The notes beneath the pieces were generated by a model, which did not search any database, was not told where the DNA came from, and saw only the letters and a program-made list of their open reading frames with translations. A stretch of 41,772 nucleotides of DNA. Source: Ferrovibrio sp. (GTDB lineage Bacteria; Pseudomonadota; Alphaproteobacteria; Ferrovibrionales; Ferrovibrionaceae). The DNA lies in assembly GCF_017994015.1 (NCBI RefSeq), contig NZ_JAGOLP010000030.1, positions 1 through 41,772 of the forward strand. Reading direction: 5' to 3'. A program made the position numbers and the translations under genes. Shown here one piece after another: positions 35,173-41,772 of the stretch (its first letter is position 1; every line of letters starts with the position of its first letter).

Positions 35173-35838
35173 ATGAAATTCTTTGTCGATACGGCGGATG
35201 TCGCCGAAATTGCCACTTTGAGCGAATCGGGATTGCTTGACGGTGTCACCACCAATCCCTCTCTGGTGGCCAAGACCGGCAAGGATTTCCTGACCACGAT
35301 CAAGGAAATTTGCCGGTTGGTGCCCGGGCCGGTCTCGGCCGAGGTCACCGCCACCGATCATGCCACCATGATGGAAGAGGCGCGCCGCCTGGCCGGCCTG
35401 GCTGCCAATGTCTGCATCAAGGTACCGCTCACACCGGATGGCCTGCGCACCTGCAAGGTTTTGTCGGACCAGGGCATCATGGTGAATGTGACGCTGTGCT
35501 TCTCGCCGGCGCAGGCGATCCTGGCCGCCAAGGCTGGCGCCACGTTCATTTCGCCCTTTGTCGGCCGGCTGGATGATATCGGCCAGGATGGCATGGGCCT
35601 GATTGCCGATATTGTGCAGATTTACGCCAATTACACCGATTTCAAGACCGAAGTGCTGGTGGCCAGCGTGCGCCATCCGATCCATGTGGTGCAGGCCGCC
35701 AAGCTGGGCGCCGATATCTGCACCCTGCCGCCGAACGTGCTGAAGCAGCTCTACAAACACCCGTTGACCGACAAGGGCCTGGATGCCTTCCTGGCCGATT
35801 GGAAGGCCAGCGGCCAGAGCATTCTGGGCAAAGCCTGA
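35173..35838 (+). CDS. Transaldolase / fructose-6-phosphate aldolase (small TAL subfamily)
   Basis: A 221-residue TIM-barrel enzyme of the short transaldolase group. The start [20 protein letters not shown] and the motif [14 protein letters not shown] are characteristic, and the Schiff-base lysine lies in [17 protein letters not shown]. Members either transfer dihydroxyacetone units in the pentose phosphate pathway or cleave fructose-6-phosphate. The sequence, with [20 protein letters not shown] and [12 protein letters not shown], fits both, so no symbol is given. The ATG at 35173 follows GAGAGGACC. The stop overlaps the DUF484 start (TGATG). The order priA, aldolase, DUF484, xerC is familiar from related alphaproteobacteria. 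Confidence 0.93.
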   Translation: MKFFVDTADVAEIATLSESGLLDGVTTNPSLVAKTGKDFLTTIKEICRLVPGPVSAEVTATDHATMMEEARRLAGLAANVCIKVPLTPDGLRTCKVLSDQGIMVNVTLCFSPAQAILAAKAGATFISPFVGRLDDIGQDGMGLIADIVQIYANYTDFKTEVLVASVRHPIHVVQAAKLGADICTLPPNVLKQLYKHPLTDKGLDAFLADWKASGQSILGKA

Positions 35839-36569
35839 TGTCGGCCCCGGACCGCCTGCCGGCTGCCGCCAACCTGGGCGCGGGTGAATTGGATGAGGCG
35901 CGCGTCATTGCCTGGCTGAAACAGCATCCCGATTTGCTGGTGCGGCATCCCGAGCTTTGCGCCGTGCTGCTGCCGCCGGAACGTGAACCGGTGGCGGATA
36001 ATGTTACCGACCTGCAACGCATCATGGTGCAGCGGCTGCAAGGCCAGTTGGCGCGTGCCAACCAGGTTGGCGTGGCGCTGATTGATGCCGGGCGGCAGAA
36101 TATGAGCATAACCGCCCGCGTGCATGAAGCGGTGCTGATGCTGATGGAAGCCGCCAGTTTTGAGCATCTGGTGCATATCGCCACCCAGGATTGGACCGAT
36201 CTGCTGGACGTGGATGTGATCAGCCTGTGCGTCGAGGGCGATCCGCGCCAGATGCTGGGGCTGGCCTCAGGCAGCGTCTATGTACTGCCGCCGGGCAGTA
36301 TCGACGATCTGCTCGGCTTTGCCGTGCCCAGCCTGCTGCGTGCCGAAAGCGGTGTGGCGCCGGGCATCTACGGCCCGGCTGCGGATCTGGTGCAATCCGA
36401 TGCGCTGGCGCGGCTGCATTTTGGCCCCGGCACGCCGCCGGCGCTGCTGGCGCTCGGCTCGCGTGACAAGGGCAAGTTTGAACCCGAGCATGGCACCGAA
36501 TTGCTGAATTTCCTGGCCGGGGTGCTGGAACGGAGCATCCGCGCATGGCTCAACCTGCCACGGCAGTGA
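35838..36569 (+). CDS. DUF484 family protein
   Basis: A 243-residue soluble protein of the DUF484 family, which has a GAF-like fold. The N-terminal helix part reads VIAWLKQHPDLLVRHPELCA, with VTDLQRIMVQRLQGQLARAN following, and the GAF-like part runs from about 90 to the end (LLDVDVISLCVEG, ALLALGSRDKGKFEPEHGTE, FLAGVLERSIRAWL). The molecular role is unknown, but DUF484 is very often encoded directly before xerC, as here; the xerC start lies 25 bp inside this gene. The start overlaps the aldolase stop. Joint translation with XerC suggests a role near chromosome dimer resolution, which is inference. Confidence 0.9.
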   Translation: MSAPDRLPAAANLGAGELDEARVIAWLKQHPDLLVRHPELCAVLLPPEREPVADNVTDLQRIMVQRLQGQLARANQVGVALIDAGRQNMSITARVHEAVLMLMEAASFEHLVHIATQDWTDLLDVDVISLCVEGDPRQMLGLASGSVYVLPPGSIDDLLGFAVPSLLRAESGVAPGIYGPAADLVQSDALARLHFGPGTPPALLALGSRDKGKFEPEHGTELLNFLAGVLERSIRAWLNLPRQ

Positions 36570-37531
36570 GCGACGGCGCAGCCCAGCCCGCGCCGGCCTT
36601 TTTTGTGCTGGCGGCCGAGGATGCCACCCTGGCGGCGCGGGGCTGGTATGATTGGCTGGCCAAGGAAAAACGCTATTCGCGCCACACATTGCGCGCTTAT
36701 GGCCAGGATATGGCGGCGTTTTTCGCTTTCCTGGCCGAGCATCTCGGCGGCCCGGCCAGCCTGGCCGATCTGGCGGCTTTGCGCCCGGCGGATTTCCGCG
36801 CGTTTTTGAATCGGCGCCGCCTGGATGGCCTGGAGGCCACCTCGCTGGCACGCCAGCTCAGTTGTGTGCGCGGATTTTTCCGCCGCCTGCTACGCCAGGG
36901 CCATGCCGTGAATGCCGCCGCCAACCTGATCCGCACGCCCAAGCGCAAGCAGGCTTTGCCCAAGCCGCTGAGCCTTTCAGGCGCGCAGGCAGTGATTGGC
37001 GAAGCCGAGGCGGCGCGCGACGAGCCCTGGCTGCAAGCCCGCGACGCGGCAGTCTTGCTGCTGCTTTATGGCGCCGGCTTGCGCCTGGGCGAAGCCATCG
37101 GCCTGAATGGCCGCGACCAGCCGCGTGGCGACAGCCTGACCGTGACCGGCAAGGGCAACAAGCAGCGCCTGCTGCCGATCCTGCCGGTGGTGCGCCAGGC
37201 AGTGGCCGAGTATGTGCGGCTCTGCCCCTATGCCATCACGCCCGATGGGCCGCTGTTTTTTGGCGTGCGCGGCAAGCGGCTTGATCCGGCCATCATGCAG
37301 AAGGCGATGCGCGATGCGCGCCGCGCCCTGATGCTGCCGGAAACCGCCACGCCGCATGCCCTGCGCCACAGCTTCGCCACCCATCTGCTCGGCCAGGGCG
37401 GCGATCTGCGCACCATTCAGGAATTGCTTGGCCATGCTTCGCTATCCACCACCCAGCGTTATACCGATGTGGATGCCGAAGCGTTGCTAAAAGTCTATAA
37501 AAATGCGCATCCACGCGCTACGATGGGCTGA
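36545..37531 (+). CDS. xerC: Site-specific tyrosine recombinase XerC
   Basis: A 328-residue recombinase that resolves chromosome dimers at dif together with XerD. The N-terminal SAM-like domain covers about 30-125 (WLAKEKRYSRHTLRAYGQDM). The catalytic set is complete: R180 (GAGLRLGE), K203 (GKGNK), H271 and R274 (HALRHSFATH), H297 (LGHASLSTTQ) and Y306 (RYTDV). The start lies 25 bp inside DUF484, and its stop overlaps the yejA start (TGATG). It is housekeeping rather than a mobile-element integrase, judging from its operon with DUF484 and the absence of att-like repeats or cargo next to it. The 'ALPKPLS' linker is typical of XerC/XerD. Confidence 0.93.
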   Translation: MAQPATAVSDGAAQPAPAFFVLAAEDATLAARGWYDWLAKEKRYSRHTLRAYGQDMAAFFAFLAEHLGGPASLADLAALRPADFRAFLNRRRLDGLEATSLARQLSCVRGFFRRLLRQGHAVNAAANLIRTPKRKQALPKPLSLSGAQAVIGEAEAARDEPWLQARDAAVLLLLYGAGLRLGEAIGLNGRDQPRGDSLTVTGKGNKQRLLPILPVVRQAVAEYVRLCPYAITPDGPLFFGVRGKRLDPAIMQKAMRDARRALMLPETATPHALRHSFATHLLGQGGDLRTIQELLGHASLSTTQRYTDVDAEALLKVYKNAHPRATMG

Positions 37532-39348
37532 TGCGAGCCATATCGATCCTGGCCGGGCTGATGCTCGGCATTGCCGCCCTGCCTGCCTTCGCGCAAGGCT
37601 CCCATGGTCTTTCGGCTTTTGGCGATCTGAAATACCCGCCCGGCTTTGCACATTTCGATTATGTCGATCCCAAGGCGCCCAAGGGCGGCGAATTGCGCCA
37701 GTGGCAGCTTGAAAGCTATGACAACCTAAACCCGCTGATCCTCAAGGGGGTTACGGCGCAGAGCCTTGCTCTGGTCTATCAGAGCCTGATGAGCCGCGCG
37801 GCGGATGAGCCGGACGCGATGTATGGCCAGATCGCTGAAAGCGTGGAGCTGGGACCGGAGCGCGCCTGGGCCGCCTTCACGATCAATGCCAAGGCGCGCT
37901 GGCATGATGGCAGCCCGATTACCGCCGAGGATGTGGTTTTCACTTTCGATTCCGTGCTGAAGGAAGGCCACCCGCAATATCAGCTGGTGCTGGCGGATAT
38001 GGAGAGCGTGCGAGCCGAAGGGCCGCGCCGGGTGGTGTTTCATTTCAAGCCGAGCGAGAGCCGGCGCGACCTGCCGCTGATTGTGGCCGGGATGCCGATC
38101 CTGGCGAAAAAATGGTTCCAGGGCCGTGAATTCGCCCGCGCCACCAGCGAACCACCGCTGGCCAGCGGGCCGTATCGCATCGATCGTGTGGATGCCGGCC
38201 GCAGCCTGACCTTCCGCCGCGTGACGGATTGGTGGGCTGCCGACCTGCCGGTCAATCGCGGCCTCTATAATTTCGACAGCGTGCGCGACGATTATTATCG
38301 TGACCGCGATATCGCCGCAGAAGCCTTCTTTGCCGGCGAATATGATTTCCGCCTTGAGATCACCGCCCGGGTTTGGGCCACCAGCTATGATGGCAAGCCG
38401 GCAGTGCAGCAGGGCCGCATCAAGCGCGAGGTGCTGCCCGATGAAACACCCTCCGGCGTGCAGGCGTTTTTCCTCAATACGCGCCGGCCGCATCTGGCCG
38501 ATCCGCTGGTGCGTGAGGCGTTGAATTACGCCTTCGATTATGAGTGGATGAACAAGACGCTGTTCTACAGCCTGTATAAACGCACCCGCTCGATGTTCGA
38601 GAATTCACATCTTGCTGCCAGCGGTTTGCCGGGTGCAGCCGAACTGGCCTTGCTGGAGCCGCATCGCGCCGCCTTGCCGCCCCGGGTTTTCACTCAGGAA
38701 TACCAGCCGCCGCAAAGTGACGGCAGCGGCGCCAACCGCGACAATCTGCGCAAGGCACAGGCTTTGCTGCGCCAGGCCGGCTACGATATCCGCGATGGCA
38801 AAGCGTATCTGAAGGGCAGCAACGAACCGCTCAGCATCGAATTCCTGCTGTTTGAGCCGAGCTTTCAGCGCATCCTCAATCCCTATATCGCCAGCCTGCA
38901 ACGTATCGGCGTGCAGGCCACGATCCGCAGCGTCGATGTCTCAGCCTATGAAAACCGCATGCGCGCCTTCGATTACGATGTGATCATGCGCCGCTTCGCA
39001 CAGCCGCTCACCCCTGGCGTTGAGCAGCGCAATTACTGGGGCAGCCGTGCCGCCGAAATCACCGGCAGCTTCAATTTTTCCGGCATCCGGAATCCGGCGG
39101 TGGATGCGCTGGTGGAGCGTATTGTCGGCGCCCGCAGCCGTGAGGAATCAGTCACTGCCGCGCGCGCCTTGGATCGCGCCCTGATGTGGGGCTATTACGT
39201 GATCCCGAACTGGTATAGCGGCACCTACAAGCTGGCTTATTGGGACCGCTTCGGCCGCCCGGCGAAAAAACCGGCTTATGATCTCGGCCTGCTCGAAACC
39301 TGGTGGATCGATCCGGCCAAGGACCGCGCCGTGGGCCTGCGGCGCTGA
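37531..39348 (+). CDS. yejA: Oligopeptide ABC transporter binding protein YejA
   Basis: A 605-residue periplasmic family-5 solute-binding protein with a signal peptide (MRAISILAGLMLGIAALPAF, cleavage after AFA-Q). The YejA start of the mature part is present (HGLSAFGDLKYPPGFAHFDY, then VDPKAPKGGELRQ). It continues with WHDGSPITAEDVVFTFDSVL and ends near WYSGTYKLAYWDRFGRPAKK. YejA captures peptides, including the antibiotic microcin C in enterobacteria, and passes them to YejBEF. The start overlaps the xerC stop. Normally yejB follows directly, but here 1.43 kb with two minus-strand genes separates them. Confidence 0.92.
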   Translation: MRAISILAGLMLGIAALPAFAQGSHGLSAFGDLKYPPGFAHFDYVDPKAPKGGELRQWQLESYDNLNPLILKGVTAQSLALVYQSLMSRAADEPDAMYGQIAESVELGPERAWAAFTINAKARWHDGSPITAEDVVFTFDSVLKEGHPQYQLVLADMESVRAEGPRRVVFHFKPSESRRDLPLIVAGMPILAKKWFQGREFARATSEPPLASGPYRIDRVDAGRSLTFRRVTDWWAADLPVNRGLYNFDSVRDDYYRDRDIAAEAFFAGEYDFRLEITARVWATSYDGKPAVQQGRIKREVLPDETPSGVQAFFLNTRRPHLADPLVREALNYAFDYEWMNKTLFYSLYKRTRSMFENSHLAASGLPGAAELALLEPHRAALPPRVFTQEYQPPQSDGSGANRDNLRKAQALLRQAGYDIRDGKAYLKGSNEPLSIEFLLFEPSFQRILNPYIASLQRIGVQATIRSVDVSAYENRMRAFDYDVIMRRFAQPLTPGVEQRNYWGSRAAEITGSFNFSGIRNPAVDALVERIVGARSREESVTAARALDRALMWGYYVIPNWYSGTYKLAYWDRFGRPAKKPAYDLGLLETWWIDPAKDRAVGLRR

Positions 39349-39359
39349 AGCAGCAGCGT

Positions 39360-39821
39360 TTACCAAGGCCGGCAGACATGGCTGCGGAAGGGTGCGAGGA
39401 TGCGGTCTATCCAGCAATCAAAGCCGCGGCCCATGATGCAGGCGGGTAGTTCATCATCCCAATGGTGGTTGGAAAGGCTGCTATCGGCGACGATAACCAT
39501 TTCGCGGCTTTGCCCATAGAAATAGCCGAACTCGTGGCGAAATGCCGCTCCGCTGCGTTGCCCGGCCAGGATATGGGTGAAGGGGGCATAAGGGGCATCA
39601 AAACCAAGGAAGATGGTGCGTGCAGCTGGCAGGCTGCCTTGCCATAAGGCGATTTCTCTACCTTGGCTGTCAGCTAGAGAAAGAGTGAGCTTTTCGAGCG
39701 GAGAGCTGCCGGCATTCACCAGGATCACCCGCTGCGACAGGCATTCCGGTAGAATCATATAAATACCCGCAACTGCGGCCATTGCCTTAAGTAGTTTTCC
39801 CAAGAAGGCTGCTTTATTCAT
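39360..39821 (-). CDS. Membrane-anchored small protein, possible immunity partner
   Basis: A 153-residue protein with an N-terminal hydrophobic segment (about 5-26, FLGKLLKAMAAVAGIYMILP) that may be an anchor or signal. The rest looks like a beta-rich extracytoplasmic domain: VILVNAGSSPLEKLTLSLAD, IALWQGSLPAARTIFLGFDA, EFGYFYGQSREMVIVADSS. It has four cysteines, one just after the anchor and three near the end. No family is recognised. Its start overlaps the upstream toxin-like gene by 8 bp, so the two are translated together, and base composition is lower in GC than the neighbours. Position and design fit an immunity protein acting in the periplasm, but this is only inferred. Confidence 0.6.
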   Translation of the reverse strand: MNKAAFLGKLLKAMAAVAGIYMILPECLSQRVILVNAGSSPLEKLTLSLADSQGREIALWQGSLPAARTIFLGFDAPYAPFTHILAGQRSGAAFRHEFGYFYGQSREMVIVADSSLSNHHWDDELPACIMGRGFDCWIDRILAPFRSHVCRPW

Positions 39822-40602
39822 TGTGGTGATTTTTTTGCGATAAAGTATAGGGTTTTAGACGAAGGCGCCCTTCCTGAATTGCTTGCCGTACTTCGTCCCT
39901 GGTCGAGCGTTTCTTGTTTGCCTCATCAGAGGCTAATTGCCGCCCAATATAATTGTTATACAAATCCATCATCCGTTCTGGCCCATTATTTGGGTGGCTA
40001 ATTTCATGGGCGTCGCCAAAAGCTTTTGCTACCTCAGGTCCAAAGTTTTTTGTCATTTCGAAAGATATGTAGGCGTGACGAAACGCATCCGCTTCGTCAT
40101 CTTTGGCTATTGCAGAGCCATACTCTTCTTTTGTTATAGAGTGGGCCCTCGGCGTCAGAATCTGGGATGCGATAGTCGCATACGCTGGATGTTTAATGCC
40201 GACTTGATACTTGCCCGCTCCATTCGGATCGAAATCCAAAATATCGTATAATTCCTCCGGCGTGATGTCATCGCGGTCGGGTGGGGGGAGGTGCTTGCGC
40301 TGCTTGTGTTTCGTGGTCGATGGGGTGGGCGCGTCAGCTTGACCGGGCCGGCTGCGATAATAGTCACTTACCGGGATGCCGCTGCGCTTGTGTGCATCCA
40401 CATGCACCGGGCCATTGCTGGTCTCGTCGGTTGCCGCATCGTGTGCCTGCCCGGGCGTGGGATAAAGGCGGCGGAAACCACTGGTGATCATGGCCTGGAA
40501 GGCCGGATCGGCATGGCGGGGATGCCAGTAGCGCTTGTCCCGCATCAGGAATTTGAGCTTGGCTTCGCTGAGATGGTCAGCGGCGGTGTGGTTGTCGGTC
40601 AT
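39814..40602 (-). CDS. DUF6973-like toxin-domain protein
   Basis: A 262-residue protein from the ATG at 40602 (MTDNHTAADH), preceded by CGGAA; an open frame to 40671 is possible. Residues about 22-48 (RDKRYWHPRHADPAFQAMIT, then SGFRRLYP) form a compact N-terminal motif. A long polar, Pro/Lys-rich linker follows (about 50-112). The C-terminal region (about 150-245) has DDEADAFRHAYISFEMTKNF, AKAFGDAHE and MMDLYNNYIGRQLA, which I recognise as the pattern of DUF6973, a domain found at the ends of polymorphic and wall-associated toxins. Candidate key residues are H176, H199-E200, D213 and N216-N217. There is no signal peptide. The downstream gene overlaps by 8 bp. Confidence 0.65.
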   Translation of the reverse strand: MTDNHTAADHLSEAKLKFLMRDKRYWHPRHADPAFQAMITSGFRRLYPTPGQAHDAATDETSNGPVHVDAHKRSGIPVSDYYRSRPGQADAPTPSTTKHKQRKHLPPPDRDDITPEELYDILDFDPNGAGKYQVGIKHPAYATIASQILTPRAHSITKEEYGSAIAKDDEADAFRHAYISFEMTKNFGPEVAKAFGDAHEISHPNNGPERMMDLYNNYIGRQLASDEANKKRSTRDEVRQAIQEGRLRLKPYTLSQKNHHNE

Positions 40603-40778
40603 GATGCATTCCGGTTGTTTCTGGTTTCCCGCCTCGCCCATAATGATATAGAACATAAAACGAACAATCAAGCAGAATTGTCTGTCCTGGCATTGAACCC
40701 AATGCTTTGCGGCCGCAGCTCGGTTATGCTGCTATCGGTAGTGTCTGACGCCGTGTCAAAAACCAGCGCCCGAGGCCC

Positions 40779-41772
40779 ATGCTCGCTTATATCGCCCGTC
40801 GCCTAGCCCTGATCCTGCCCACGCTGCTGGGCATCATGGTGATCAATTTTGTGGTGGTGCAGTTTGCGCCGGGCGGACCGGTGGAGCAGGTGATCGCCCA
40901 GGTCACCGGCACGGCGGTGGATGCCACCGCCCGGCTTTCCGGCACAGCCGGCGGCGGTGAGATGAGCGGCGGCAGCCCAACACCCGGCGTGCTTGGCGCC
41001 AGCGGCGATGCCGGTGCCAAATATCGCGGCGCCCAGGGGCTCGATCCGGCTTTCATCAAAAAGATCGAGCAGCAATTCGGCTTCGACAAGCCGGCGCATG
41101 AGCGGTTCTTCCTGATGCTGGGCAATTTCGCCCGGCTGGATTTTGGCGAAAGTTATTTCCGCTCGCGGCCGGTGATCGACCTGATTGTCGAGAAGCTGCC
41201 GGTTTCGATTTCGCTCGGGCTGTGGACCAGCCTGCTGGTGTATTTCATCTCGATCCCGCTCGGCATCGCCAAGGCGGTGCGCGATGGCAGCCGCTTCGAT
41301 ATCTGGACCTCGGCGGTGATCGTGGTGGGCTATGCCATTCCCGGCTTCCTGTTTGCCGTGTTGCTGGTGGTGCTGTTTGCCGGTGGCAGTTTTCTGCAAT
41401 GGTTTCCTTTGCGCGGGCTGACATCCGACAATTGGGCCGATCTCAGCCTGCTGGGCAAGGTGCTGGATTATTTCTGGCATCTGGTGCTGCCGGTCACCGC
41501 CATGGTGGTGGGCGGCTTTGCCAGCCTCACCATGCTGACCAAAAATTCCTTCATGGAAGAGATCAACAAACATTATGTGCAGACCGCGCGTGCCAAGGGC
41601 CTGCCGGAAAATCAGGTGCTGTATGGCCATGTGTTCCGCAATGCCATGCTGATCGTGATTGCCGGTTTTCCGGCTGCCTTCATTGGTATCCTGTTCACAT
41701 CATCCATGCTGATCGAGGTGATCTTCTCGCTCGATGGCCTGGGACTGCTCGGTTTCGAGGCGGCGCTGAAGC
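40779..41772 (+). CDS. yejB: Peptide ABC transporter permease YejB (partial)
   Basis: The frame is open to the window edge, with 331 codons visible. It is an inner-membrane permease of the DppB/OppB family: MLAYIARRLALILPTLLGIM opens the first helix, followed by the usual FAPGGPVEQVIAQ. A long Gly/Ser/Ala-rich periplasmic stretch covers about 45-85 and is characteristic of YejB. Further helices follow (SISLGLWTSLLVYFISIPLG, YAIPGFLFAVLLVVLF), as does the ATPase-contacting loop with QTARAKGLPENQVLYGHVFR. The ATG at 40779 has GAGG just upstream. It should follow yejA directly, but the two-gene minus-strand cassette lies between, so it probably needs its own promoter in 40603-40778. Confidence 0.9.
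   Translation, partial: MLAYIARRLALILPTLLGIMVINFVVVQFAPGGPVEQVIAQVTGTAVDATARLSGTAGGGEMSGGSPTPGVLGASGDAGAKYRGAQGLDPAFIKKIEQQFGFDKPAHERFFLMLGNFARLDFGESYFRSRPVIDLIVEKLPVSISLGLWTSLLVYFISIPLGIAKAVRDGSRFDIWTSAVIVVGYAIPGFLFAVLLVVLFAGGSFLQWFPLRGLTSDNWADLSLLGKVLDYFWHLVLPVTAMVVGGFASLTMLTKNSFMEEINKHYVQTARAKGLPENQVLYGHVFRNAMLIVIAGFPAAFIGILFTSSMLIEVIFSLDGLGLLGFEAALK

Noticed and set aside
36545..37531. Tyrosine recombinase as integrase of a mobile element carrying the 39.4-40.6 kb cassette
   Set aside because: It has XerC features and the conserved DUF484 neighbour, yejA lies between it and the cassette, and no flanking direct repeats or att-like site were found.

Overview
The window looks like chromosomal DNA of a GC-rich alphaproteobacterium, probably near the Rhodospirillales. 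The reasons are a circularly permuted (two-piece) tmRNA gene, an alphaproteobacterial-type SspB, DUF2336 and PAS_5-type proteins, REC proteins with a GPDRRR tail, and a near-match to the GAAC-N7-GAAC LexA box. I cannot name a genus. Genes are densely packed with many ATGA and TGATG overlaps. I see no insertion sequences, CRISPR arrays, tRNAs or rRNAs.

Layout. 1-1.8 kb: a cut-off secreted protein, a PepSY protein with a small membrane protein, then a response-regulator/HPt-like pair on the minus strand in which both expected phosphorylation residues are replaced. 1.9-7.4 kb: Bcr/CflA-type MFS exporter, ThyX, the permuted ssrA gene (tag ANDNSVALAA) directly followed by sspB, class I fumarase and a PAS protein. 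7.4-12.6 kb: a complete branched-chain-amino-acid-type ABC transporter (livF, livG, livM, livH, livK order on the plus strand, transcribed leftward) with a hairpin attenuator after the binding-protein gene, and a MarR regulator. 12.7-15.7 kb: an FAD monooxygenase divergent from MarR across a perfect inverted repeat, and an EamA exporter divergent from a TetR regulator. 15.7-22 kb: REC protein, DapD, pyrimidine 5'-nucleotidase-like HAD protein, diguanylate cyclase coupled to DUF2336, and a Y-family DNA polymerase. 22.2-28.4 kb: a NitT/TauT-type ABC transporter without its binding protein, run together with xdhABC. 28.4-32.4 kb: alpha/beta hydrolase, nitronate monooxygenase and propionyl-CoA synthetase. 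32.4-39.3 kb: lipoprotein and PriA leftward; transaldolase-like aldolase, DUF484, XerC and YejA rightward. 39.3-41.8 kb: two lower-GC overlapping minus-strand genes lie between yejA and the start of yejB.

Genes that work together. ssrA and sspB are the tagging RNA and the adaptor that hands tagged proteins to ClpXP. The NitT ABC genes and xdhABC suggest uptake and oxidation of a purine-like N-heterocycle. MarR with the monooxygenase, and TetR with the exporter, look like two local regulator-target units. The most unusual element is the two-gene cassette at 39.36-40.60 kb, which separates yejA from yejB on the opposite strand. It encodes a protein with a DUF6973-like C-terminal domain, seen in polymorphic toxins, and an overlapping downstream gene for a small membrane-anchored protein that could be its immunity partner. 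This pairing is an inference.
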